A DNA stretch of 64,000 bases, from the NCBI RefSeq assembly GCF_041296385.1, contig NC_091014.1, positions 6,795,578 through 6,859,577 of the forward strand, given 5' to 3'. Below, piece after piece: positions 24,661 to 36,604 of the stretch (its first letter is position 1; every line of letters begins with the position of its first letter). Below the pieces are notes generated by a model. The model was not told where the DNA came from. It saw only the letters and a program-made list of their open reading frames with translations, and did no database searches. The translations under genes were made by a program, and so were the position numbers. The stretch comes from Aphelocoma coerulescens. Lineage: Eukaryota; Chordata; Aves; Passeriformes; Corvidae.

Positions 24661-25908
24661 CTTGGATGGAAATGATGTGGCAGTGAGGGGAAAGTCATAG
24701 CATGGCTTTGTGCTAGAACAGTCCCAACAGGATTGGGATCAAGTGGTTTGGAAGAAAAAAGGGAAAGTTCTCTGCTTCAGGGCAAGCCAGGGTGGTACTA
24801 GACACTGTGGAATGGCCACTTGTGTTTATCCCAGAAGGACTGGCACCATGTAGGGTCCTGTACAGCAGTGGGTTTTGGCTCTCCTTCCTACAGAGATACT
24901 CATCTGTTGCTCTTTGTGACTAAGAGGAATTTTATTTAATTAATGCTGGACTGTAGCAGGCAGCATCTCATTAATGAAGTGTACAGTGCAGTATTGTTGT
25001 ACATAGCAAACTGAATGGCAAATCTTGCTTTTGCTCTTTCTGAAGCCAAAACCAAGAGCTCTGTCTGTCCTGCCCAATGTGTCTGTCTGTCTGTGGGAGC
25101 TCGAAATAATGTCACAACTGAAATTTCTGACAGGGTGACACCCTTCTGTGACTTTTTGTTGTCTGTGTTATCTGGCTTGGCTTCTTTCCCTGCCAGTGGT
25201 GAGGTCTTCTGCTCCCTCACTCTGCACTTGACTCAGAACTGTGCACAGGGTGGCTTCTGCTTCGACCTTCTCCTGGACAGAGCAGCCCAGGCTTTGAATG
25301 GGTGACTGCCTCACTCTGCTGCTGCACCTGGAGTCTCCCCTCCCTTCCCAGCCACCTGCTTCTTGGTCATGCCTGAGCAGCCCACATGTCCAGGGAAAGG
25401 CACCAGGAAAGCCTCAAGGATATGCACCGAGCACCAGATTTCGCACTGACAGCCAAAGAGTCTCCCGACAATCTGTGACCCCAACTGCTCTGTTCCAGGG
25501 AGGATCTCACAGCAGAAAAGCCATAGGAATAATTTAACTTTGTACCAAAAGCAAGACCTGTATGTCAAAAGTCTTGTCTTTTACAGTGGGGTTCCTGGGA
25601 AGGAGCTGTTACTTTTTGAACAGTAACTGTACTACACAGATTATAAGTTCTGTTACTTCTAAAACTGTCATTGGTCTTCCTGTAGTTTGACAGCCCTAAT
25701 AATCCTCTGTTCACAGCCTTATTTGATTCTGCCCTGCCAATGCATAACAGAAGTTACAGCCAAAATTCGTGCAGGCTAAGTGGAGTTTCAGGAGAGCTGC
25801 ATGTAAGAACACATCATTCCTGAATGGTCCAAGTTGGTGGTATTTTGCCTTTTTTCAATAGACAAGCTGGTAAAGATGGTCCCAAACTATATTTGTGTGT
25901 TGGTATGA

Positions 25909-25925
25909 TTTTTTTTTTTTTTTTT
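25909..25925. repeat. Poly-T run (17 T)
   Basis: Seventeen T in a row in the predicted PROSER2 3' UTR. No retroelement body precedes it on the - strand. Confidence 0.85.
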
Positions 25926-27425
25926 ATATGGCAAAGCTGCCCTTCCACATTGAAACTCCTTCCCTTTTTGTATTACCTGAAAACATCAAGAATAGCCACT
26001 TTAAAATCAAATGCCAAACTCACAATTTTTTTGTTGTTATTCCTTCACGTTTGATTTCTCGGTGTTTTGGATTTTTTTTCTAAAGGGAAAAACTGACTTA
26101 TTCTCTGCACTTTCTAAAGCCTCGACCAACCCACTCCTTCTCCCAAGCAGCTGAGCGATAAACCTTGGAGAAGAGGAGGAGTGGCTACAGCAGAAACTGA
26201 CACACCCTTTGACAAGGAGCTCTGACATAACTGTGATAAACAAGTTTTTAGTGCTTGTGATAAAGTATTTCAAACTTGCTGAGCTGTACTGGTAAATGAA
26301 GCTGTCACGAAGGGAAAAACCTTTGTGTCATTCTCAACCTGCCTCATAAGTTAAGGGGGTTTTTGGTTTTGTTGGTTTTTTTTTTTTTTAATTATCTGCT
26401 TGCTGCTTAAATTTTTAATTGTGTTGTTATGGTATCTGGCTGGTTCTGTTATGTAGTTATTCTTTTCAGCCTTTTCACTGGGTAAGTGATCGTGTTCCTC
26501 ATTGTGACAGGCTTTCTATACATAAGCAATCAGTAATTAAAATATGTGGCCATTCCTGGGCTGGCAGAGCACTTGGGCATGCATAATCAAACGTGAGAGG
26601 TGCTGCTGAAACAAAAAAGGCTGCTTGTGTGCTGCAAGTAAAGCACAGGCTTGTTCTGCTGGGCTCTGAGTCTGTAGTCCTAAATCAGAAAGACAAGGGG
26701 TCACATACAATACACCCAAGCACGTGCTGCAGTGCAGGCTGGAATAGAGGCCAACATGTGGATGATGCATCATCATTTATTAGCATAACCTGATAAGTAA
26801 ATTTAAATGTTTCATGGCCTTTGTGCTTTTAAATCCTGGTAAAGCAAATTCTTCATTATGAATGTGAAGTGCGTACAAAGCAATCTCCACATCTACTCAT
26901 TTCTTGCCAGCTCTTCTTTGAGTTGTTTACAGCTGAGAGTCCATGCAAAGCAAACGGGGGGGAAAACCCCTGACACTGCTTCATTGAAATTCAGTCCAGT
27001 TCAATAACTCTGTAAAGTCACCCTACTTAAAAATACCCCAGATGTTTAATATCTAAAGTTGCTGTATGCTGAATTAGCTGGATCATGTTCTCTCATCCTT
27101 TGTGCTGGGCTGTGTCCTCAACTGGTGGGAAGTGAGAGTTAGATCTTCTTTAGGTAAAGCAGTTTCTGCCCAGGGAGGACTTGGAACGAGGTATTCATTG
27201 TGGCCCTTCATCATAGCAGATAAATTCTTCTCTGTGCCTAAAACTGTAGTCAGTAAAGCCATGTACTAAATGAAGTTAAGTCTAGCTGCTAATAACCTGT
27301 ATATAAATTTAGCTCTATTTTGTGTATCTTGTTTTGTGTGTATATGTTGCTGTGATTTTACTTTCTTCCCCTTTGTGCTAGAGGTAACTGTCTTGCACAA
27401 ACCTGATAATCATTTATTAAACTAG

Positions 27426-27431
27426 AATAAA
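27426..27431 (+). terminator. PROSER2: PROSER2 polyadenylation signal AATAAA
   Basis: Canonical AATAAA, followed 25-55 bases later by a G/T-rich block (gggaggtgccattgtgttct) that fits a downstream element. A second AATAAA at 27624 is an alternative. Confidence 0.6.
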
Positions 27432-27450
27432 CCCAATGAAATGATGCCTG

Positions 27451-28829
27451 ATGGGAGGTGCCATTGTGTTCTTTGCCACCCAGTAGTATGACTCTTTCTT
27501 GGATGAGGGAGGTGACTTCTTCTTAATGGCTAATATTGATTTAATAACCTTTCATTTTGCAACTCTGGATGTGTGTGAGCCAGAGCCCAACCCTGTCATG
27601 TCAAGTGGTGGAGGAGGGACAAAAATAAAAGGTTATGTCTGACAAGAGATGTGTATTCTCACTGCTGGGCTTCAGCAGCTGTGATCAGGATCCTTGCAGG
27701 AATGAAATTCATCCTGAACAGCGAATTAGACAAAAGCCCCTCTCTCACAATGTTCTGCATTATTAAAATGACCTTTCCAAGAGGAACATTTTACATGTGA
27801 AAGAAAAATAACATCTTTGTTTCCAAGGCTGTTACCATGAGTGAGGGTGGTCCTGCTGAGTGTGGAAGTCTTCCTTGTGGCACAGGGCAAAGTTCCCTGT
27901 CAGAGAACATTCCTACCCATCCCTTCTGAGCACATGCATGTGTGTTTGCTGCCTTTCTGTCTTTTGAAGAAGGGTTTCGTGATAAGTATTCAGGTGTTGT
28001 TGAGCATTTGTCCAAACATCATGTGTCGTGAAAGAACAGAAATCACTCTAGCAAAAAGAAATATTTCCCATTTGCTTGAGCTACTTTTTTATCCCTGAGG
28101 CTGGATGTGCTGGTAGCCAAAAAGCATTAGCAGATGCAGCAGCCTTGTCTCCAAGCTTTCCGGGGCTGCCTCAGGGCTCAGCTACGAGTCTCAGCCAGGG
28201 CAGGGCAGGTGCCCTTTTGTAATTGTGTCCAGCTCCAGCCTGGAGCCAGAGGGAGAGAATTTAACCTGGCTCAATCTGTAATGAAACTTAAAGGAGGTTC
28301 CAGTGCCTCACCTGTGCTGGAGGTGAAACTTCACAGCTGCCCAGCATCTGCAGCCTTTCAAGTGGCTGCAGCTTGGGGATGAAGCTTTTGATGTTTTTAC
28401 TCCTGTTTTATACACACAGACAAGGAATTTGGTTTCTCCCTTTAGAACAGACAACTTCAGAGAGTGTTATCCATAGAGCGATCAGGGAAGGCTGGAGGCT
28501 GAAGGGAGGTGGTAGTTTTAACCCAGCAACTTGGGCAGGTTTTCAGTCCTGTTTGGGCCTGAGCAGAGAGTAACTTACAGCTCTGCTGCACAAGCTCAAA
28601 GTGTTGTGTAGGTCAACCCAAAAAATCGCAGCCCTTCCTTAGCTGGCAGAGTGGGAGCCAGGGAAGCACAGCTCAGGGATCCAGTGGGATTGCTCTAGAG
28701 GCAGCTACAACCAAATGGCCTTGGAGCAGCGAGGCAGTGATGCCTTAGGTTTTAACCTTTATATTCAAATCCTGTACTGCCTGGTGTGTAACTCTGAAGT
28801 TTTTGTAGCCTGTTCACTTCTGCTCTCTT
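27451..28829. other. Intergenic DNA, nothing recognised
   Basis: It lies between the predicted PROSER2 3' end and a solo LTR. I see no exon, RNA gene or clear repeat. The short open frames look random. Confidence 0.5.
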
Positions 28830-29180
28830 GTGCTAGGTAGACGTAACAAAGCCTCTCCAGGCCTGCTCTCCAAGGACACTCAGACCGTCCTAGGCCCAAA
28901 ATGTAAACCAAAGCCTCTAAAAGGGGGGGGTGGGCAAGGTTGGAGAAACTACATCCTTAATGAACCTTTAATTGGAGAATTAACCCTGATATGCAAATGA
29001 ACCAAACCTATAAAAGTGTGAAGAACTCGTGACCTGTCATCCATCTTGGGGTCCATCTTGGCAGCAGCCTCTGGCTTCCCAGGGTGTACCTTTGAAGGCC
29101 TTTCAAATAAATACCTACCTTTATTCCCTTATTCTTGTCTAGTCTTTGTTTTTAGGTGGCCTCTTCAGGCATCAGCAGCA
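28830..29180 (+). mobile_element. Solo LTR of an endogenous retrovirus (ends approximate)
   Basis: LTR architecture on the + strand: octamer ATGCAAAT (28991-28998), TATAAAAG (29009-29016), then the repeated phrase 'ccatcttggggtccatcttgg', AATAAA (29106-29111) and a T-rich U5. TATA-to-polyA spacing is about 90 bases, as in retroviral LTRs. No internal gag, pol or env sequence follows; a CR1 fragment abuts instead, so this is a solo LTR or fragment. I could not find a convincing target duplication, and the left end could be 50 bases or more off. Confidence 0.65.
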
Positions 29181-29189
29181 GTGGGACAG

Positions 29190-29880
29190 CTCACCCCAGG
29201 GAGAGCAGAGTAGCCCATCCTGGGCACCCCCATCTCCCTTTCCAGTGGCCACTTTTCCAGCCACTCATCCCCCAGCCTGGAGGGATCCATGGGGTGGTTG
29301 TTCAAGGGCAGGACCTGGCACTTGGTGGTGTTGAATCTCATTCCCTTGGCCCATTGATTGAGCCTGTCCCAATCCCTCTGCAGAGCCTCCCTACCCTCCC
29401 TGGCACCAGCAAACTCCCTTGATGCCCCTGTCCAAGTCATCCATAATGATGTTAACCAGGGCTGGGCCCAGCACTGAACCCTGGGGGACACCACAGTGAC
29501 CGGATGGCACCTGGCTCCAGCAGCATTCTCTGCCACTCCCTGGGCCCAGCCATTTTTTTGGCTTTTACAGCAGTAGCCAGATTAAGTTCCAGTTAAGCTT
29601 CAGCCCTCCATAACCCTGATACCCTCGTATTCCTTCTGAGTTACCTGCCCCTTCTTCCAGAGGTCATATGGTCCTTTTTCCCCTGAGTTCCAGCCAAAGC
29701 TCCCTGTTCAGCCAGGATCGTCTCCTGCCCCGCTGGCACTTTTTTTTGGCATGTGGGATCATCTGCTCCTGTGCCTTTAAAATTTCCTTCTTAAAAGCAC
29801 ATCCAGCCTTCCCGAACTCCTTTGCCTTTCAGTTTTGCTGCCCAAGGGACTCTGACAACTTTTTCAATGAGAGGAGGTCT
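29190..29880 (-). repeat. CR1 LINE internal fragment (ORF2-derived)
   Basis: The - strand translates to LQRDWDRLNQWAKGMRFNTT followed by KCQVLPLNN and RLGDEWLE, the CR1 ORF2 region after the reverse transcriptase core. The + strand shows 'agcactgaaccctgggggac' and, further right, 'gagttccagccaaagctccc' and 'ctttgcctttcagttttgct', matching more 5' CR1 sequence. It has no CR1 3' tail, so it is an internal piece. Stops and frameshifts show it is dead. Confidence 0.85.
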
Positions 29881-32800
29881 TTAATACATCAGTGCTCCAC
29901 CTGCTCTTGCTTTCAGATAATTCCTGCATCCCAGAGAGGCAAAGGGAGACAAGTCTTCATCCTGGTGTTGACTCCCAAACTATAAATATCTTTTCCTCTG
30001 AGGTAAGGAGGGTCCTTAGACTGGATGGAGCCAAACCCTTCCAAAGGAACACACCCTTGTCTTGTGTGTTTTGTTTTTGTTTGGTATTTTTTCTTCCCCC
30101 AGAACAGGGCTTCTCCTCCCATGTGAGGTTACTCCTCCCTGATGAGGAAATGCCTTCCCTGAAAAGTCCTCAGTGCATCCCTGACTACATCACCAAATGA
30201 TCAGCTGTGTTCTTACCTCGAGGGAGCTGCTAGGAAAGATTATTTTCCATTGGGCCATAACTACCTGCTGCTACTTCCAACTGACCGAAAAAAAGAACAC
30301 CAGGAGAGGCTTCAGTAACTTTGGGATTAAACTGAGCAGGCATGAGGAGTGGTAGATAAACCAGCTGGCAGGCTGGAAGGTGCAGCTTCAATTTCTCTTT
30401 TGTTCATGGGTCTTTGCACCTGCCCCTGAGCTTTAATGAATGTTTCACAGAGCCCCAGGAATCACAAACTAATTTTGAGTGTTTTCCAAAGCTGCTGAGG
30501 CACTCTTACCCAGGACATTATTTTCTTCTCAGAGGGGCGTCTCTATATCACAAACAAATGCAGCTGCTACAGTCTCCTCACCTGAAGGGCAAAGTTTTAT
30601 GGGTTTGGGGGGGGTTTCCCCATCATTTTTTTTAAAAAAGGTATGTTAAAGGTTTGAATTTACAAGAAAATAAATACATAAAATCCTTGGCTTGACCACT
30701 GAGTCAGGGAGCAGCTCCAATTCCCAAAGCCTGTGCTCCAGCCAGCCAGGGACTCTGCTGAGCTGCTGCTCAAGGTCCCTCAGAGATTTTGGCTTTAGTC
30801 CTCCCCTGGTGATTGCTGCACCCAGTTCAGCGTCCACACCGATCCCACAGCAGCGGCACCCTGTCCACCCTCTAAACTCGCCCTTCCCACCAGCTCAGCC
30901 CCTGCCACGTGCCCCAGCAGCCACCTGAGCACTGAACACTGCACTGGGCAGAAGGAAAGGGTTGTCTCACCTTATCTATTGCAGAGTTCTCCTGATTTGT
31001 TTGCTATCAGCCCCGTGTGGAGTTCAGAGGCACCTGGAGCAGGTGGGGGTGGGAAGTGCAGCTCAGCAGTGCCTTTCATCCCACTGAACAGTGAGTCTGC
31101 CTTCCCAGGGCGCTGCTGTAGCAGAGGAGCCAGGACATCCCTCCTCTCCCTTTCCTGTTTTGCAAATGGAAGATCACAGGAGTTACTGGAAAAGCCTCTG
31201 ACTGACAGACCAAGAGCCCAGGGCTGGGGCTGCCGAGGGATCTTTCACCCAGACACCAGCCAGAGCTGGGGCATGGCTGGTTCAGGGGTTCCTGCTGAAC
31301 ATCACACTTCTCTTTGTGAGGTGATGCACAAAACCACATCCCTGCTCTCCCAGTAAGTGCACACCTCCCTCCCAGTGTCTCCACGTTCCCTGCCAAAGCC
31401 CCACACAGACCCTTGAGAGGTCCCATGTCCTTAAGTTCAGCCCAGGAGGGCTCAGCAGCTCAGTGCAGCTGTGTCAGCATCCTGTGAGCGTCCTCCCTGA
31501 GCCTGGAGAGCCAGCACGGAGCTACACAGAGCCCTGGAGCTCCCATTCCTTGCTGGGCACAGCCCAGCTTGTGCCCAGGGCAGCTGTCACAGCACTCCCC
31601 TCTCACTGCTGGCTGGGGCTTCCCATGCAAGTCCCTTCCCTCTCTGATTCAGCCTTGGAGCTCTCTGTTAGGACAGGATTGCTCATTTCCTCACAGGGCT
31701 GGGGAGGTCAACTTCACCCTCAGATGTTCATGATGTATTTTTTCCCATAATTTCAAAGCAAGCTCTTAATGCCCTGAGCTTACTGTCAGCATCAGAAAAT
31801 TGTATAATTTTTTTATCTGCTCTCTGCTAGCTTATCCATTCCCACAAGGAAGGGCAAGGGCTGCATTTCCCAGCTGGGAAACAAGGGCAATGACATTAAG
31901 CCAAGGAAAAAGAGCAGAGATGAGCTTGACCTTCTGGTTTCCAGGCTTATGGAGTAATCCTGAATCACCCTTCCTCTCCCACCACCACACCTGCCCCTTT
32001 GGTAGCATTTCCTTGCCAACCTAGGAGAAAATCCAGCAGCCTGGAAGCTCAGACTCACGTGCGCCAGGAGTTGTTCATACTCTGATTAATGAAAATAAGC
32101 CACCCATTGTACTGATGCTCAGAGGGTGGAATGACACCAGAAGGAAAACAGTATTCCTACAAGCTGTTGTGGCAGGAGGGGAGATTATTTCTTCATACTT
32201 AAACATCTATTAGGAAACAGCTGTCAGCACATTTCTACTTCCACTATCCAGCCCTGCACAACAGCAGAGGATCCACAGGGTCTTCAGGCTTCACGACACA
32301 AACTTCATTACCGTGGAACATTTCCTGCCTCCTAAATGGATTTTGGTTTGCCTGATCAGGTTTAATTTTTATTTATGGCATGAGTTTTCCAGCAAGCTTG
32401 AGCCCAGGAAATGGGCACTGTGTGCCCAGCAGGGCAATTCCTGGTGCATCCTGTAACAAACTCCTCAGCTCTGTGCTGGCCTCTGCAGTTTGCCACCCTG
32501 CAGCAACAGTGAGGCCTTCTCTGAACCCAAAAGCTGCTCTGATTTTACATTAGCTAAGACTCACAGCCAGTAATAAACCCCTGGTTTTCATGGGTGTGGG
32601 ATTTGGGACCAACCTGAATAACAAGCTTGGTTTATTTACCCCTCTTGGGCATTTCAGTAGGAAAGGGGGAGTTAGACTGTGTAAGTCCTGCTGCTGTGTC
32701 CATCTTTCTACTGGAAAAGAAAGTCTGCCACAGGAGGGATGAGGAACCGGCATCTGCCTGGAACAGCTCAGCTGAGTTCCTGGAGAGAAGTGGATTGAAG

Positions 32801-33379
32801 CTGTGTCTTCCTCCCAGGAAAAGGCTCTTCCTGCCCTGAGCCCGAGGAGGCAGCCAGAGCTCCCATCACCACTTGAAAAGCTGCTCAGAGCACAGCTGTA
32901 AGAACAGCCAAAGCTGCCTCTGAGCTCCCTCCTACTACTTGGATATCTTCACTTCCATCACTCCAGGGAGGCAACTTCCAGCAACTTGTAGCAATTTAAT
33001 TATGGGATTAATAGAGCAGCAAGCCCAAACCTCTCTCCAAGTGGGTTCTGAAAGCCTCACTGACACATTCAAATCTTGCTTCCCAGGAAGGAACTTCTGA
33101 TTTGTAGCTCACCTTGAACAGATAGATATGTGTCAGTATGTACCTAATCTATATAAATAATTAAGAATTTGAAAAAACACCCCCAAAACAAGGGGTAAAC
33201 ACAGCAAAGTTTTCAAGCTCTTGGGATGTCAACTATGACTTGCTCCCAGCAGCAAACATCACTCCCCTTTATCCCCTGCACAACAGAAACTACTTTCCTG
33301 CAGGTAAATGTCAAAGAACAAATAACATTAGCAATAGCTAAATGTCTTCTTCCTTTTTGAGTGTCTCAACCATTTTTTT
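29881..33379. other. Intergenic DNA, moderately GC-rich, nothing recognised
   Basis: I see no exon with matching phase, no RNA gene and no transposable element that I can name. Local GC is higher than in the flanking introns, which makes the open frames longer here by composition. A further degraded CR1 tail may begin at the left edge. Confidence 0.45.
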
Positions 33380-34249
33380 ATGTGCCTGACGGCTTGGATC
33401 CAGGTAGTGAAGGGAAGGAAGGAAGGAGGGAGGAGGGAGAGAAAGAGGCTTTTTTACAGAACACTGTTTGCTCTTTTACCAAGGATCATAAACACCAAGT
33501 ATCATAAATTACACCCCGACAATAATAACTTAAAAGCAAAGTTTATAGTTCAAACAATGCAAGTAAATATTTTGACATTTGCTCATTTGATTCCTACTCA
33601 AATAGTTTCCTACTCCCAGTACACTGGGATTTCCTTAGGAGTAGCTGGAAAAAACCCTATTTATAGTGGAGTTCTGAGAACAGACAGCCAAGTGTCACCT
33701 CAGAGAAGCACCTTCAGCAGGGCAGAACAGTGCATGGCTGAGGAAAACCTCAGTGTGGAGCAAACTAGTGAAGAAGCTCAAAGAAGGGAAAAAATGAGAA
33801 AAAAACAGATGTATTTTTCAAGAGGTCAACAGCAGGCTCCTGGCATCCTAACTGATGGATTGATTTTGAAAATATTCACTCACCTGGCAAGGAAATGCAG
33901 TCCTAATACTACAGCACCATTTTGGGGGACAACAGTAACTAATTTTCTAACTCACTTTTTCATTTATCCACCTTCATTTACACCTCCTGACCCACCGTGC
34001 TCCCACCAAGCAATGCAGATCCCACATGGATCTGCTGGGCTGGGAATGCCCACCCAGGGCTGTTCCCCACTTGTGCTCCGCTCTGCATTTACTGGAGTCA
34101 AACGTGCTCCATGTGAAGCAAAGAGACAACCGTGTCAGCAAAGCGCCCCAGCTGGACACAGCAGCTCCTCACAGCTCATCCTGCTGCCCTGCCAAGCACA
34201 CAGTGACTGCTCTGCTGGAACAGCCAAAGGGAAAATGCTGAGAGCTTGA
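33380..34249 (+). other. Unexplained 289-codon open reading frame, function unknown
   Basis: A frame runs uninterrupted from ATG 33380 to a stop at 34247-34249 in intergenic DNA. I checked the first half codon by codon and found no stop. The product has no recognisable domain, signal peptide or membrane helix. It begins with a basic stretch (VKGRKEGGRRERKRL) encoded by a GGAA/GGGA-type simple repeat (33411-33447), has a Glu/Lys/Arg-rich middle, and ends in a Ser/Cys/Ala-rich region. There is no CpG promoter, and no good polyadenylation signal was noted just downstream. It could be chance, a remnant of an old element, or a young gene. I lean towards chance, but the length is notable. Confidence 0.2.
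33411..33447. repeat. Purine-rich GGAA/GGGA simple repeat
   Basis: Imperfect tandem GGAA and GGGA units form an all-purine tract of about 37 bases on the + strand. Confidence 0.75.
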
Positions 34250-34650
34250 GGAAAGCAGGCAGACTCCATGATAGAGGTGGTTTTCTCAGCCTGAATAAAC
34301 GTAAGATTGTGTGTGCTGTGGCACATGTGCATCGATGTGCTTTATATTTGTATCTGCATAACAGAAACAGCCCAACAGATTTCTTATGCTGAAGGCCTGG
34401 GAAGCTGAGATTACAGCAAGTCTGCAAACTCAGCAATTCATGAAGAAGATTTATGCCTTATTTTCTTTTATCACATTTCATCATTGCGGGTAGAGAAAGA
34501 TGCCCGATAGCACCAGCTGGAGTTCAAGGTGTTGCCTGTGAGTACTGATATTCCTGGGTCAAATTCCAATTTCGGAGGTTCCCAGCCACCCTGGCTCCAT
34601 CCCAGAGCAAGGGCCAACACAGCACCTTAGCTCCAACAGGCTTTCAAGCG
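34250..34650. other. Intergenic DNA, nothing recognised
   Basis: No coding or repeat signal that I can support. Confidence 0.5.
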
Positions 34651-34654
34651 ATGC

Positions 34655-34790
34655 ACCATAAATCATTGAATGGTTTGGGTTGGAAGGGACCTTAAAGCTC
34701 ATCCAGTTCTACCCCCTGCCCTGGGCAGGGACCTCTTCCACCAGACCAGGTTGCTCAGAGCCCCCTCACAGGAGCCTGGGATGGCCTCAG
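34655..34790 (-). repeat. CR1 LINE 3' fragment
   Basis: 'aatcattgaatggtttgggt' followed by 'tggaagggaccttaaagctc' and 'gaccaggttgctcagagccc' is the reverse complement of a CR1 3' end. The copy is short and breaks off after about 135 bases. Confidence 0.9.
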
Positions 34791-35680
34791 ACCCATCTTG
34801 TTGGGTTACAGGGATTCAGGCACATTTAGGTTCCTCAGGTGGTCACAAACCTGTGTCCTGTGATAGGAAGGACTTCATTCCCCCAAGTCCCTGCCTTAAG
34901 CTTTAGAGGCTTGAGAGATGTAGGAAGAGAAGTTACCAGCAAAAACTGAGGCAGAATTGTTGAGTACAAACCTACAGCACATTTTGTCTGTCAGCTCCAG
35001 GAGCCTCACATCAGTGATGACAACTCTGAATGCCAGGGCCTGACTTTAGCCCAAATTCTTTCCACAAAACATTGATAACAGAAATCTTTTACGTAATCAA
35101 GGATATGAAACAGTTTCTCCTTCATCTACATATGTTTTCCTAGACTTAACTCCTTCTTGTAGGCAGTGTTCCTCCTGCAGAAATGCTCTTTGCAAGGGCA
35201 CCTTCAACAGCATCCCATGAGAAAGGCTCCCCAGGGAACATCCTCTGCCCCATCCAGCAGTGCCACAGGTTGAATTTGGGATGACTTCCCCAGTGACCTG
35301 ACACACCTGTGGGTCACTGCACTGCAGGGAAAGAGAAGCAATGACATTAAACATAATTTCATTAATTAAAATAAACATTCTGTAATCTGGATAAAGCAGC
35401 AATATTCATAGGTAACAGACACTGACCAAAACAGAGGCTATTCCTCCATTCCGGTATCAATCCCAGGCTCCCCACCCAACAAGTTTAATTAAACACCCTC
35501 TAAGGGAAGGCAAAGGATTCTAAAGACATGAGAGGGAGTCATGCAAGAACCTGCATGTGGATCAGGCAGTGAAACTGCTGTGCAAGAAGCAGGACCAGCA
35601 TCCAGCCACACCACGAGGCGTGGGGTTCAGCACATGGGAAGGCAAAGAATAAAGAGGATGCAAATTGGTTTTTTTTTCTG
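34791..35680. other. Intergenic DNA, nothing recognised
   Basis: No exon, RNA gene or nameable repeat seen between the two CR1 tails. Confidence 0.5.
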
Positions 35681-35684
35681 TATA

Positions 35685-35970
35685 TCATGGAATGGTTTGG
35701 GTTGGAAGGGAAGGGACTTCTAAAAGTCACCCAGTTCAACACCCCTGCAATGAGCAGGGACAGCTTCAAATACATCAGGTTGAAATATTGCACATTTCCA
35801 GGCATGGGGCATCCACCACCTCTTTGGGAAATCTGTGCCAGTGTCTCATCACCCTCACTGTAAAAATTTTCTTCCTTGTATCTAATTTAAGTCTAACTTA
35901 ACTCTTTTAGTTTACAACCATCACCCCTTGTTCTACTGCAACAGGCCCTGCTAAAAAGTTTGTCCCTACA
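35685..35970 (-). repeat. CR1 LINE 3' fragment
   Basis: It starts with 'atcatggaatggtttgggtt' and 'ggaagggaagggacttctaa', and continues with 'caggcatggggcatccacca' and 'ccatcaccccttgttctact', a - strand CR1 tail about 285 bases long. Confidence 0.9.
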
Positions 35971-36604
35971 CATTCAACCCTGATTATTTCACTCACAATG
36001 ATCTTTGAGGTTATTCAGTACAACATTAGAATAATTAATTTTAAGACTGAAATTCAAAAGGTTCCACTGAACTGTTTTTTGATTTCAGCCTGAAGTCAGT
36101 AAAATCCTCAGCTGACCCTAAACCATTTTTAGCAAATAATTTTATAAAGACATTTCTATTGATCCCAATTCTATCCAAGGCATTGGATTGACACATACCT
36201 AACAGAGCTAATGTTTTATTTTTATGCAGTTACTCAATCTGGATAAATTAAATGCTTTTGAAACTAAGCAGTATGTTGAGAAAAGGAAGCTGACTCTAGC
36301 CTGAACCACAATTAGATGCTTAATTTGCTATTAGGAATTGGTAGGCATTGTTCTTTGGGGAAGTGGAAATTACATCTGACCAGTGGATATTGGTGTAGGA
36401 GACATTTCTGGAGGAGCTTGGAGTCACAAATGTGATTAATAAACATACCTATGAATTTCATGTGGAAAGAAAATGATATGAAAAAAATCACATAAGACTT
36501 GAATCAAAGACCTGGGATTCCTGTCCAAACTACAGCCCACAATACACCACAAACCCTTCAAAACATCATTTCCAAAGAACAAACTGAATGTCAAGAGGCA
36601 GACA
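35971..36604. other. DNA downstream of UPF2, nothing recognised
   Basis: AT-rich sequence past the predicted UPF2 cleavage site. On the - strand the first 60 bases are G/T-rich (for example gggtttgtggtgtattgtgg), which fits a downstream polyadenylation element. Confidence 0.5.

Larger units (their letters stand above)
24661..27450 (+). other. PROSER2: PROSER2 3' UTR (right end inferred)
   Basis: No AATAAA lies between the stop codon and 27426, so the first canonical signal gives a 3' UTR of about 2.8 kb. The stretch is AT-rich with a 17-T run at 25909-25925, several T-rich blocks and an ATTAAA near 26534 that might serve as a proximal signal. The end is a prediction. Confidence 0.6.

Noticed and set aside
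29165..29536. 123-codon - strand open frame
   Set aside because: It is the remnant of CR1 ORF2, not a host gene.
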